From Natranaeroarchaeum aerophilus (GTDB taxonomy: Archaea > Halobacteriota > Halobacteria > Halobacteriales > Natronoarchaeaceae), in NCBI RefSeq assembly GCF_023638055.1, contig NZ_JAKRVY010000003.1:186001-250000 (forward strand): DNA of 64,000 nt. Reading direction: 5' to 3'. Positions 1 to 8,853 of this stretch are shown one piece after another; position 1 is the stretch's first letter; the number at the start of each line of letters is the position of its first letter. Position numbers and translations under genes: made by a program. Below the pieces are notes generated by a model. That model saw only the letters and a list, made by a program, of their open reading frames with translations, did no database searches and was not told the origin of the DNA.

Positions 1-10
1 ATGTTATAAG

Positions 11-433
11 ATGAACCTCTTCTTCAGTGCCTCGATCCGCGGCGGCCGCTCCGACATTGACATCTACGCTGACCTGGTCGACCACCTCAACACCCACGGC
101 GACGTCCTCACTGAGCACATAGCCGAAGAGAACGTCGAAGCCAACGAACAGGCGCAGGGACTCACGGACGCCGACATCTACGAGCAAGATGTCGAATGGC
201 TCAATGAGGCTGACGCCGTTTTCGCAGAGGTTACTACCCCGAGTCTGGGCGTGGGCTACGAACTCGGGCGGGCCGTCGCCTGGGACAAACCGATACTCGC
301 GCTGTACGGGCCCGACGCCGACCACGAGCTGTCGGCGATGGTCCGCGGGAATCCCGATGTCGACGTGATCGAGTACGAAACGCTCGACGACGCCAAGCCG
401 GCGATCGACGCGTTCCTGACCGAGCACGTCTGA
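11..433 (+). CDS. nucleoside 2-deoxyribosyltransferase-like protein
   Basis: A 140-residue cytoplasmic protein of the nucleoside 2-deoxyribosyltransferase / DNPH1-like superfamily, which cleaves or transfers the N-glycosidic bond of deoxynucleosides or deoxynucleotides. The sequence shows the family's N-terminal beta strand with the SASIRGG segment (residues 6-12) that binds the ribose or phosphate, and the GVGYELG motif in which Glu84 is in the position of the catalytic nucleophile. Length fits the family (about 140-160 aa). The ATG follows an AT-rich box by only a few bases at the window edge, so the promoter is mostly outside. Substrate (free nucleoside versus dNMP hydrolysis) cannot be decided; the extended SIRGG form resembles the hydrolase branch, which is inference. 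Confidence 0.85.
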   Translation: MNLFFSASIRGGRSDIDIYADLVDHLNTHGDVLTEHIAEENVEANEQAQGLTDADIYEQDVEWLNEADAVFAEVTTPSLGVGYELGRAVAWDKPILALYGPDADHELSAMVRGNPDVDVIEYETLDDAKPAIDAFLTEHV

Positions 434-508
434 GCTGCCGAAGACTCGCCCGCAGATTTCTGCCGCCCGATCCTTCCACGTATAGCACTCGCCTACACAG
501 GAACACGG

Positions 509-620
509 GTGGGACTGAAAGGGGCTGGCCGGGTCCGGGACGACGGGCGACCCAAGCACCGAACGAAGTGAGGCGCGCAGCGAGCCCCTCGACCGGAGCC
601 GGCCAGGGGCTTTCGGGCTG
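509..620. repeat. inverted-repeat-bounded intergenic element
   Basis: The gap between the deoxyribosyltransferase and the next gene holds a segment beginning GTGGGACTGAAAGGGGC and ending GGGGCTTTCGGGC. It carries an exact inverted repeat, CTGGCCGG at 525-532 and CCGGCCAG at 599-606, around a GC-rich core that includes GAACGAAGTGAG (561-572). The same core word recurs near 47838 and 47951. From memory, segments of this style are scattered in haloarchaeal genomes; copy number here would need a genome search. It could be read as a short ORF but no conserved protein is evident. Confidence 0.45.
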
Positions 621-714
621 TTAGTACCGTTAGAACCAGAGCCAACCACGTAAACAAATCGTTCTGTGACCCGAAACAACTAACAACCATCCTTACATCT
701 CCTGCAATAACCGT

Positions 715-1245
715 ATGTCTGCCGACGAGATGCCCGACCGGGGCGAGATCTTCGATCTCCTGAGCAACCATCGCCGCCGGTACACCATCCACTTCTGCAA
801 ACAGCAAGGCGAGACGGTAACGGTCTCGGATCTCGCCGAGCAGGTCGCCGCCTGGGAGCTCGACAAGGAGATAAACGAACTGGACTCCAAGGAACGAAAG
901 CGCGTCTACACGTCGCTCCAGCAGACGCACCTGCCGACGCTCGACGACGCCGGGATGGTCGTCTACGAGAACGGCGAGGTGACGCTGACCGAGCAGGCCG
1001 AACGGATGGAAGTCTACATGGACATCGTGCCGGGCGACTCGATCCCGTGGGGGGAGTACTATCTCGGGCTGTCGATCATCGGCGCGCTGGTGCTCGCTGG
1101 GGTCTGGTTCGAGGTATTGCCGACCGAGACGATGCCGGGACTTGGATGGGCGTTTGCGGTGCTGGTGCTGTTTGCGGGCTCGGCAGGATATCACATCTAT
1201 CAGGGACGGCAAAACCGGCTTGGAGAGATGGAACGGCCGCCGTAA
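715..1245 (+). CDS. winged-helix protein with two C-terminal membrane segments (DUF7344-like)
   Basis: A 176-residue protein with an N-terminal winged-helix domain (about residues 8-100: the 'FDLLSNHRRRYTIHF' helix, a recognition helix near VSDLAEQ, and a wing near ENGEVTLTEQ) followed by two hydrophobic segments (about 118-138 and 143-163). This architecture matches the haloarchaeal DUF7344 family of membrane-tethered DNA-binding proteins. The likely role is transcription control from the membrane; target and signal are unknown. It stands alone, transcribed in the same direction as the large secreted protein 300 bp downstream, and could regulate it, but that is a guess. The ATG at 715 is the first good start after an AT-rich box. 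Confidence 0.8.
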   Translation: MSADEMPDRGEIFDLLSNHRRRYTIHFCKQQGETVTVSDLAEQVAAWELDKEINELDSKERKRVYTSLQQTHLPTLDDAGMVVYENGEVTLTEQAERMEVYMDIVPGDSIPWGEYYLGLSIIGALVLAGVWFEVLPTETMPGLGWAFAVLVLFAGSAGYHIYQGRQNRLGEMERPP

Positions 1246-1542
1246 TCGTCAGACCAATCCGTTGATCCGTACTACTCACTGACCGAAGCGCAAATTGGAC
1301 CACTGAAGACGTCTTCGAGCGTAACTACGTTTGTTTTCTAGTTAGTAGTGTTCACAGAAGTTATTATGTTTGAGAATAAACCATTTATTAATGTACCGTC
1401 GTGGGGCATGCTGTCCTCCAGAGAATCCGACAGCGACTCATTTAGCCTCGCGTGGTGTTTCCTGCTCGTTCGAGAGACCGAGACGGCCAGTGCTGTTTGA
1501 CTGTCAAGCAAAATTGCCAGGTGGTAGTTCGGAGTTGCTCGT
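1246..1542. promoter_or_regulatory. AT-rich intergenic region before the large surface protein gene
   Basis: About 297 bp without a supportable gene. The stretch 1330-1400 is clearly AT-rich compared with its surroundings and is the probable promoter zone, although it lies 140-210 bp upstream of the start codon at 1543, which would imply a leader. ORFs reading through it on either strand have no recognisable protein sequence. Confidence 0.35.
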
Positions 1543-4500
1543 ATGAAATCGCGGGTCTTCATGTCTCTCGGTCTGGTGTTCCTTCTCGTCGCGGGTGTCG
1601 TACTGTTCGGACCGACGTTTGGGTTTTCATCGTTTGCCGCAGACCGTGGCGTCTCCGGGGACATCGCCGACGACCAGTCGGAGGCCCTTCTCGGGCTTGA
1701 GACGATCGACGAGTCGATAGACGGGCGGCAGGATGACGCAACAGTCGCTCGGATCACGAACAATTTCGGACAGGAGATCACCGACCTACAGACGACTATT
1801 AGTTTTGCTTCTGGGGACGGTGACGTACGGATCAGTGACGGATTCGACGATCAGCTACAGGCGGCGGAGTCGACTGAACTGGTAATGGAGTGTGACGGTG
1901 GAGGCGGTGAGGGAACGGCGGAACTCACTATCAGTGTCGATCAAGCGGTCAGTGCGGGTATCTCCGTACAGGATGCTTCGTTTACGACGCAGTTCTCGTA
2001 CACGTGTACGGGAGGTGGTGGCGGTGGCGGTCCGCTCCCGCCAGGAGATCCACTCGTCTGGGAAACACAGGCTGACTGGGCAGACGCCGACGAGCAGGAT
2101 GGTGTTGTCCACGAGACGTTCGGCGACCGACAGGACGACGCGATCCAGCTGGGCTACGAGGGAACGGACGACGGGCTTGTGGGATACTGGCCACTGGACG
2201 AGGAGACCGGGACCGTGGCCGAGGATGTCTCTGGGGCCGGTAACGACGGCGATCACGTTGACAGTCCCGTGATCGGCGCTGACGGGCTGCTCGAAACGAC
2301 GAGCTACCAGTTCGACGGGGAGAGTAGTCACGTGGAAGTGCCCCACGACGAGAGCCTGGAGATGAGCGACGGCGACGCCGTGACGGTATCCACGTGGGTG
2401 AATCAGGCGAGCGATCAGAGCGACGAGAACTGGGTCGCGCTCGTTCAGAAGTCCGACACATCGTACAACCTGCAGTTGGCCAACGGCAACGAGCCAACGT
2501 TCACGATCCACGACGGTGACTGGAACGAGGCGAACAGCGGCATCGAGGTAGAGACGGATCGATGGTACCACCTCACTGGCGTCTACGACGGGGATGAGGC
2601 ACGAATCTACGTTGACGGCGAACTGGAAGGAGCTACGACGGTCGATGGCGATATGACCGACGCAAGTGAGTTCGATGTTGGAATCGGTGAGAACCTCGAC
2701 GATTCGGACCGACATCTCGACGGGCGGATGGACGAGGTGCGGTTGTACGACCGGGCACTCACCGAAACCAAGGTAACTGCGCTCGAAGACATTAGTACCG
2801 GAAGCTACACGAGTGGCCAGAGAACTGCTGCGGACCCGATAGACCTCGAAACGCTTGAATTGACGGGTGTCGACGTACTGACCAACAGTGGTGACGCCTC
2901 AGTACGGATCGAAGCATTCTACGACGATGGGTCGACGGCGATCAGCGATCCGATCGAGCTAGATGCTGGCATCGAGACCTATAACGTCGAAGGACTCGTG
3001 GGCGAGGCCGACAGCTTCCGTCTGGTGGTCGAGATGGAGACGCCGGATGTCGAGCGTTCGCCGGTACTGTCCAGAGTCGAACTGGCTGGCGATTCCGCGA
3101 CGGACGAGATCGATCCCGTACGGGTGAACTTCCAGCCACCTGATGGTGAGTTCGACGGCGAGACTCCTGAGGGCTACCTCGCAGATGTCGGCGAGGCATT
3201 TGGCGAACACGATGCGGACGTGGACTACGGGTGGATCGACGGCCCGGTCGAGGAATACCGCGAGCGAAACAGTGTCGAGAACGTCAGATACGACACGCTC
3301 GCACATATGAACTGGGACACTGCCGAGGAGGAATCCTGGGCAGTGGCTGTACCCGATGGATCGTACGACGTGACGCTCGTGATGGGCGATCCGGACCACA
3401 CGGACTCCGATCACACGGTTGCAGTCGAGGACACCACCTTCGTCGATGAGGAGGGCGAAGGCGGTTCGAATTTCGTCACCCATCAGGGGACCGTCGAGGT
3501 GACCGGCGGACAGCTCCGGATCGACTCGGCAGACCTCGGCTCCAATCAGAAGCTCGCGTTCGTTGAGGTTACGCCCGCAGCCGATCCCGGATTGATCGAC
3601 GACTTCGAGTACCCCCCAAGCGTCCTCGATGACCAGTACCGCGTCAACTACGACGGCTCGCCGACTGACTCCCACTCGACCGCGGACGATCAGTTGGTTC
3701 TCGGGGACAGTTCCCGGCTCTACTCGTCACCCGGGCTCGGTGGTCCGGAGCCGTATGCCGAGCGGGATCTGAACTACTACCCAGATCCGGGCGATACGAT
3801 CACCGCTACGACTACGCTCGGACAAGAAGATGTCGTCACGACGTTCGGCTTCGGCGTCGACCGGGACGATCCGATCCGCGGCTACACGGTCAAACTCGAT
3901 CCGACGAGCGAGGAACCTGATAACGACGCAACGGTCCAGTTGTACAGCGAGGACGGCGACTTCGAGAACTACCCGAACCTCGATGACAGGGATATCGATC
4001 TCGACGCCGATACGGAGTACGAGATCATGGTCGACTGGGGTGCAAACACCATTGAGCTTCGACTGTTCGAGGTCGACGGTGCAGAACTCACCGACGAGCC
4101 GCTTCGGATCGACACCGTCGACGAGTTCGACGACTACCGGGGAGTCGCGTTCCAGAACCGGTACCTCGGTGATCCAGCGGACGGTAAAACGGTCTGGGGT
4201 GAGGCCAGTTCCGATATTGGTGAGGGGACGGAACCGAATCCTGCGGAGTTCGCCATTATTGCTGTCGAGCCCGACAGCGGGATGACTGGTGAGACGATTA
4301 CCTCGACGGTCACAGTCGAAAACATCGGTGATCTCGGCGATACACAGACGATCGGGTACGAACTGGAGGCGTACTCTGTCGCAGTCGTCGACGAGGAACT
4401 GGTCCACGGTGAAGATATCGCCGAAACGTTGGACGGCGAACTGCCAGGCGAGTACGACGTCGAGACGATGCGCACCGAGGACATCCTGGGGCAGGTTGAC

Positions 4501-5919
4501 GAGTACGACGTGGTCGTCGTCCAGCGGTTCGGCAGTGACGGCCTGGCAGACGACCTCGTCGACGAGATCGAGTCGACAGATACCGGGGCGGTGTATCTCG
4601 GTCAGTGGGCGGATCGAGAAGGGATCGTAGATGAGCCTCCCGAGTCGTATTCGGACGGCTTGCTCCGGTTGGCGGCCATTCGCGAGGATGTAGGCGGATA
4701 CGCAGAAGTGTACACGGCCGATCCCCCGGTCGTCGTGGATGTCACCGAAGACCATCCCGTGTTCGAGGGAATCGTCGATACTGGTGAACCGTTCACCATT
4801 CACGATGGTTCGACGGATGACTTTGCGGACAGGGTATGGATCGACCAGTACAGTGGGACGACTGTCGGGTCTGTCCGATCAGCTGATGGCGAAACTGATG
4901 GGCCGACGGTGCTGGTCGAGGACGAACGAGACGAAGTGTTGCTCGGAATCGGGCGGTCGAACTTCGTCTCGGAGGACCAGTACACCGACGATGCAGACCG
5001 GCTTCTCGGCAACGCAGTGTCCTACGTTGCCAGCCCGGAAACCGTGACACAGGAACTCGAACTCGACGGGGGAGAGAGCGATACCGTCGAGTTCGAGATC
5101 GAGCTTCCAGATGCGACTGGGACGTACGACCACCGCGGAACAAGCGACGACGACGAACGGACCGACAGTATCGAAGTGCGTGATGCTATCGAAGGCACAG
5201 TCACGGACCAGTTGACCGGCGATGGCATTGATGGAGCGACAGTTTCCGCGCTGGATGGCGGAACGGTAGTCGAGGAGACACAGACTGATAGTGACGGCTC
5301 GTATGCTCTCACTGTTGCTCCTGGCACCTACGAGGTGACTGTCGAAGACGAAAACTACGAAACAGAGACCGTCCCCGACGTCGAGGTAGCTACGGACGAC
5401 CCGGCGATCGTCGATGTCGAGTTGGTCGACGATGGCTGGATCGAGTACGTACCCGACACCGCAACCGCGTTCGATTTCACCGAGGACGGTGAGCGAGCGA
5501 CAGTCGGCTTCGACGTCACGAACACCTATACTGAAGACTTGCTGATCACAGACATCGAGGTACGTGGAACAACTGCCGACGCTGACTGGCTAGAATACGA
5601 AACCGAAGACCGGGATGAGGTGCTGCTGGACGCGACTGGAGATTTAGCTGCCGAAGCGAGTACAAGCGGGACCTTCGAGGTGGGTGACGGAACGAGCGGT
5701 CAGGTGATCGAATTGAGTTACGGTACTGAAACGCCCCTCGACCCGGATACCGATGGCCGATTCAATGTGGGCGAGTTCAGGGAGCAGGCAGGAGCAAGTG
5801 ACAATACTAACCCGGTCGACATGGAGGACGAGGACATCACTGTTGTCGTCTACTTCGAGGACGATTCGGGTGTCGAACGGTCGGCAGTCCTGGAATTCGA
5901 ATCAGTTCCGTCATCTTGA
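1543..5919 (+). CDS. giant secreted multidomain protein (LamG, malectin-like, CARDB, GATase-like insert, carboxypeptidase-regulatory-like)
   Basis: A 1458-residue secreted or surface protein. In order: hydrophobic signal segment (residues 5-30); an N-terminal beta domain shared with the next gene (about 35-155); a Gly-rich linker (about 157-168); a LamG-type jelly roll (about 207-415, starting GLVGYWPLD); a galactose-binding-like region (420-515); a malectin-like domain (about 522-680); another beta-sandwich (about 685-895); a CARDB-like Ig fold that seems split (about 905-941 and 1166-1212) by a class I glutamine-amidotransferase/ThuA-like alpha/beta domain (942-1165); a carboxypeptidase-regulatory-like domain (about 1213-1295); and a C-terminal beta domain (1299-1458) again shared with the next gene. 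Such domains bind carbohydrate or act as spacers. There is no clear C-terminal anchor, so it may be released or held by partners. Function is inferred: polysaccharide binding or surface assembly. Confidence 0.8.
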   Translation: MKSRVFMSLGLVFLLVAGVVLFGPTFGFSSFAADRGVSGDIADDQSEALLGLETIDESIDGRQDDATVARITNNFGQEITDLQTTISFASGDGDVRISDGFDDQLQAAESTELVMECDGGGGEGTAELTISVDQAVSAGISVQDASFTTQFSYTCTGGGGGGGPLPPGDPLVWETQADWADADEQDGVVHETFGDRQDDAIQLGYEGTDDGLVGYWPLDEETGTVAEDVSGAGNDGDHVDSPVIGADGLLETTSYQFDGESSHVEVPHDESLEMSDGDAVTVSTWVNQASDQSDENWVALVQKSDTSYNLQLANGNEPTFTIHDGDWNEANSGIEVETDRWYHLTGVYDGDEARIYVDGELEGATTVDGDMTDASEFDVGIGENLDDSDRHLDGRMDEVRLYDRALTETKVTALEDISTGSYTSGQRTAADPIDLETLELTGVDVLTNSGDASVRIEAFYDDGSTAISDPIELDAGIETYNVEGLVGEADSFRLVVEMETPDVERSPVLSRVELAGDSATDEIDPVRVNFQPPDGEFDGETPEGYLADVGEAFGEHDADVDYGWIDGPVEEYRERNSVENVRYDTLAHMNWDTAEEESWAVAVPDGSYDVTLVMGDPDHTDSDHTVAVEDTTFVDEEGEGGSNFVTHQGTVEVTGGQLRIDSADLGSNQKLAFVEVTPAADPGLIDDFEYPPSVLDDQYRVNYDGSPTDSHSTADDQLVLGDSSRLYSSPGLGGPEPYAERDLNYYPDPGDTITATTTLGQEDVVTTFGFGVDRDDPIRGYTVKLDPTSEEPDNDATVQLYSEDGDFENYPNLDDRDIDLDADTEYEIMVDWGANTIELRLFEVDGAELTDEPLRIDTVDEFDDYRGVAFQNRYLGDPADGKTVWGEASSDIGEGTEPNPAEFAIIAVEPDSGMTGETITSTVTVENIGDLGDTQTIGYELEAYSVAVVDEELVHGEDIAETLDGELPGEYDVETMRTEDILGQVDEYDVVVVQRFGSDGLADDLVDEIESTDTGAVYLGQWADREGIVDEPPESYSDGLLRLAAIREDVGGYAEVYTADPPVVVDVTEDHPVFEGIVDTGEPFTIHDGSTDDFADRVWIDQYSGTTVGSVRSADGETDGPTVLVEDERDEVLLGIGRSNFVSEDQYTDDADRLLGNAVSYVASPETVTQELELDGGESDTVEFEIELPDATGTYDHRGTSDDDERTDSIEVRDAIEGTVTDQLTGDGIDGATVSALDGGTVVEETQTDSDGSYALTVAPGTYEVTVEDENYETETVPDVEVATDDPAIVDVELVDDGWIEYVPDTATAFDFTEDGERATVGFDVTNTYTEDLLITDIEVRGTTADADWLEYETEDRDEVLLDATGDLAAEASTSGTFEVGDGTSGQVIELSYGTETPLDPDTDGRFNVGEFREQAGASDNTNPVDMEDEDITVVVYFEDDSGVERSAVLEFESVPSS

Positions 5920-5965
5920 TCGTCTAGCCGAAGCGAATATGGTTGCTGAATACATATAGTTAGTT

Positions 5966-6838
5966 ATGAAGCGGCGTGCGTTCATGGGGCTGGGGGCCAC
6001 TTCGATCTCCGTTGGCGCGCTGTACGGCACTGGCGCATTTAGCTCCGTGAACGCCGGGCGCGGGATCTCGGTGAATGCCGTCGATGACTCGGAGGCACTC
6101 CTCAAGATCGACAATATCGATTCGACTGACGACCCCATATTTACGAACAAAACCGGGCTGGGAATGGTTGTAACGTTAGAAGAAGTAGATACTACAGTGA
6201 CCTTCAACGGGGAGTCCTCACCGTACACGTTCCCCGACGATGGAACACTGGATCCGGACGCAAGTCGAAGTGTAGAGATCGAGTCTGACGACGATTCCGA
6301 GGACGTACTCGTGGATGTTACAGCGGAACTGTACGAAGACGAAACGAAAAAGGGGACGATCGAGCTACGTCGTGACTTCTCGGTTCCACAGTCGGAGATC
6401 GTCAATTTTACTGGGAGAGCAAAAGCGCCGGGTGGGAGCGGAAAGTTCGAGTTTGATATCGAGAACACGGGTACCAAAAACGTGACGTTTACAGGAGTCG
6501 GCATCAACGCAACGACACGGGACGACGCTGATCGAGTCGCAGACAAAAAGAACCGAGACGAAGGGACCAGCTTCGTCGGTGACGGTCAGGATCTGGTCAC
6601 TACTTCGATTCCGATTGATAGCTCGGATCCGGACACTTACACACGCCGAGACTTTGACAGTGATCTCACTCTCCCTGAGGGAGAAGAGTTCGAGTTCGAA
6701 TTTGACCGGTTCCGAAATGAGGCTGGAGATCAGCTCAAAATGGAAGGCGAAAACGTTCGCATCACGCTGTACTTCGGCGACGATAGCTCCAAAACTATCA
6801 ACCTCTGCCTCGACAACGCCACCTGTGGCGAGTACTGA
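5966..6838 (+). CDS. secreted two-domain protein related to both ends of the upstream giant (DUF1102-like)
   Basis: A 290-residue exported protein. The N-terminus MKRRAFMGLG has twin arginines followed by a hydrophobic stretch, so Tat export is likely. The mature part has two beta-rich domains: residues about 33-140 match the N-terminal domain of the upstream 1458-aa protein (RGISVNAVDDSEALL against RGVSGDIADDQSEALL), and residues about 150-290 match its C-terminal domain (FDIENTGTKN against FDVTNTYTED; VRITLYFGDDSS against ITVVVYFEDDSG). The gene begins 47 bp after the giant stops and is probably co-transcribed. Its family resembles haloarchaeal DUF1102-type secreted proteins, of unknown function. 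It may be a subunit that assembles with the giant. Confidence 0.75.
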   Translation: MKRRAFMGLGATSISVGALYGTGAFSSVNAGRGISVNAVDDSEALLKIDNIDSTDDPIFTNKTGLGMVVTLEEVDTTVTFNGESSPYTFPDDGTLDPDASRSVEIESDDDSEDVLVDVTAELYEDETKKGTIELRRDFSVPQSEIVNFTGRAKAPGGSGKFEFDIENTGTKNVTFTGVGINATTRDDADRVADKKNRDEGTSFVGDGQDLVTTSIPIDSSDPDTYTRRDFDSDLTLPEGEEFEFEFDRFRNEAGDQLKMEGENVRITLYFGDDSSKTINLCLDNATCGEY

Positions 6839-6890
6839 TCCCGCCCCGAACTAGTAGCTCTTTTTGTCATCTACTCCTGACCGACACGTA

Positions 6891-7844
6891 GTGACAACCC
6901 TCCTCCTCTCCGACGTCCTCCCCCGAATCCTCACCATCGCCCTCGCCATCGGCGTCGGCGTCACGCTCGCGAACCTCGCCGTCGAGTTCGGGGCTGTCGA
7001 GTACATCGCCGTCCTCTCGAAACCACTGACCAGCCCGGCAAATCTCCCCGACGAGGTCGGCACGGCCATCCTCACCACCGCAACCTCGACTACCGCGGGG
7101 TACGGCATGCTCGCGGAGTTTCGCGAATCTGGGCTGCTCGACGACCGGGCGACCCTGGTCGCCGTCATCATCAACACGTTCTTCGGCTTCGTCCAGCACA
7201 TCTTCACGTTCTACGTTCCGGTGCTCATCCCGATCCTCGGCGTGCAGGTCGGCGTGCTCTACGTCGGTGCGCGCGCTGGTATCGCGCTGGCGATCACGCT
7301 CACCGGGATCCTTGCCGGGGCGTTCTTGCTCTCCGACCGAAACGTCAATCCGACCGCGATGGATGCGGTCGAGGGGCCGGAGAGCGAGGAGCGCACCCGA
7401 CGAGAGAAGGTCCGCAGCGCGCTCGAACGCACCTGGAAACTCCTCCGGAAGGTCGTCCCCCGGCTGGCTATCATCTACGCCCTCGTGGTCGTGCTGATCG
7501 AGTCCTACGACATCGCCGAAGCACTGGATTTCGCCGCGCCGCTGTCGGGGCTGCTCGATTTACCACCGGAAGCGATCCCGGTGATCGCGATCTACGCAGT
7601 CGACACGACGGCCGGGGCGGTCGCCATCGCGCCACAGCTCGGCGATCCGTTTACACCGACGCAGGCGGTGATCGCCATGCTCGTCGGCGGCGTCGTCTCC
7701 TTTGCCTTCTCGACGTTCAAGCGATCGATCCCGTTCCAGTACGGCATCTGGGGTGCGGAGTTCGGGACGAAGGTGATCGTGGTAAATACGGTCATGAAAA
7801 TCGTGTTTATCAGCCTGACCGTCGGATTGCTCTTGCTCGTCTAG
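6891..7844 (+). CDS. GATE / nucleoside-recognition domain membrane protein
   Basis: An integral membrane protein of about 317 residues with roughly eight hydrophobic helices and two copies of the nucleoside-recognition (GATE) type fold: residues from ATLVAVIINTFFGFVQHIF and from the AIYAVDTTAGAVAIAP segment. Related bacterial and archaeal proteins (YjiH/SpmA-like) are presumed transporters or channels, but the substrate is not established. The reading frame is open from a TTG at 6864; the GTG at 6891 is the start I prefer because it leaves a short hydrophilic N-terminus before the first helix. It ends convergently, overlapping the 3' end of the following minus-strand gene by 4 bp. No obvious partner gene. 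Confidence 0.75.
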   Translation: MTTLLLSDVLPRILTIALAIGVGVTLANLAVEFGAVEYIAVLSKPLTSPANLPDEVGTAILTTATSTTAGYGMLAEFRESGLLDDRATLVAVIINTFFGFVQHIFTFYVPVLIPILGVQVGVLYVGARAGIALAITLTGILAGAFLLSDRNVNPTAMDAVEGPESEERTRREKVRSALERTWKLLRKVVPRLAIIYALVVVLIESYDIAEALDFAAPLSGLLDLPPEAIPVIAIYAVDTTAGAVAIAPQLGDPFTPTQAVIAMLVGGVVSFAFSTFKRSIPFQYGIWGAEFGTKVIVVNTVMKIVFISLTVGLLLLV

Positions 7845-8257
7845 CGGTCCTCGCTCGTGATCGGCTTGCCGTCCTCGGTCGGCGGCGCGACGGCATCGAT
7901 AAACTCCTCGACTGACGGCTCGTCGACGTACACGCGAACGTGCATATCGCCGAGCTCGTCCGGGTTGCCAACCGCGAAGTTGACGACACCCTCGAAGGCG
8001 GGCTGTTTTTTCAGCTCGAAGGTGAAGACGTCGCGGTTATGGTTCTCGAAGAAGGCCCCGCGGGCGGTGTCGAGGATCTCCTGGCGGTGGAGCTGTTCGG
8101 AGAAGTGGTCCATCGAGTGTGCTTCGGCGCGGATCTCGCCGGGCTCCTCTGTAACCTCCGCTTCGGGAAAGAGGTTCGTCACCGCGTCGGCGACGCGGTC
8201 GGTTACTTCGGTATCCCGCACCGGTGCCGTGATCTCGATGTCGATGCTGTAGATCAT
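7841..8257 (-). CDS. UPF0201 family protein (putative RNA-binding, COG1325)
   Basis: A 138-residue archaeal protein of the UPF0201/COG1325 family, thought from its fold and genomic contexts to bind RNA; its biochemical role has not been settled. The sequence has the family's alternating beta strands (IYSIDIEITAPVRDTE at the N-terminus) and the FSEQLHRQEILDTAR helix near residue 53. It overlaps the upstream UPF0200 kinase-like gene by 4 bp (stop/start ATGA), so the two are translationally coupled. This pairing is common in archaea and is known context, not proof of a joint function. Confidence 0.85.
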   Translation of the reverse strand: MIYSIDIEITAPVRDTEVTDRVADAVTNLFPEAEVTEEPGEIRAEAHSMDHFSEQLHRQEILDTARGAFFENHNRDVFTFELKKQPAFEGVVNFAVGNPDELGDMHVRVYVDEPSVEEFIDAVAPPTEDGKPITSEDR

Positions 8258-8805
8258 GCGAGTTCACCCTCGATGACACGCTTGACTTGCTCGCGGAATG
8301 CGTCCAGACTGTCGGTGTTCTCGATCGTCAGGTCCGCTCGATCCATCGCCCGATCCATCCCGAAGCCGAGTTCGCGCTCGTCGCGCTCGCGGAGTGACTC
8401 GCCACCGCTCTCAGCGTCCGCATCGCGACCGCGGTCGGTAACCCGCTCCGCTCGGACCTCGAAGGGGGCCTCGATACTGACGAGGTAGAACGCCTCGCCG
8501 AAGGCCTCCTTGAAGACGTCGACCTCGACGTCGCTCCGGATGCCGTCGACGAGGACGGTGTCGTTGTCCTCCAGCGCGTCCCGCAGCAGCGGCAGGGAGC
8601 GCTCGGCGACTGCCGCGGGACCGTTCTCCTCGCGGAGCGCTTGCGCGACGGTGCCGTGCTGGGTGGCCGGATCGAACCCCCGGTCCCGACACTCCTCGCG
8701 GATCACGTCGCCCATCGTCACGACGGGGACGCCCTGTTCCTCGGCGACGGTCGCGGCTTCGCCCTTGCCGCTCCCGGCGAGGCCGACGGTTCCGATTACT
8801 CTCAT
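8254..8805 (-). CDS. UPF0200 family P-loop kinase-like protein
   Basis: A 183-residue P-loop NTPase related to dephospho-CoA kinase and adenylate-kinase-like enzymes (UPF0200 family). The Walker A motif GLAGSGKGEAA is at residues 8-18. A LID-like basic region (RVTDRGRD, then LRERDEREL) lies around residues 120-145, and VDGIRSDVEV near residue 95 resembles the acidic substrate-side motif of nucleotide kinases. The substrate is unknown. It is the first gene of a two-gene unit with the UPF0201 protein. The ATG at 8805 is supported by the start of the conserved strand RVIGTVGLAGSGK immediately after it. Confidence 0.85.
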   Translation of the reverse strand: MRVIGTVGLAGSGKGEAATVAEEQGVPVVTMGDVIREECRDRGFDPATQHGTVAQALREENGPAAVAERSLPLLRDALEDNDTVLVDGIRSDVEVDVFKEAFGEAFYLVSIEAPFEVRAERVTDRGRDADAESGGESLRERDERELGFGMDRAMDRADLTIENTDSLDAFREQVKRVIEGELA

Positions 8806-8853
8806 TGAAAACGGATAGCGCCGACGTGCGCTTAAGCGCTGTGAATCGGCGAC

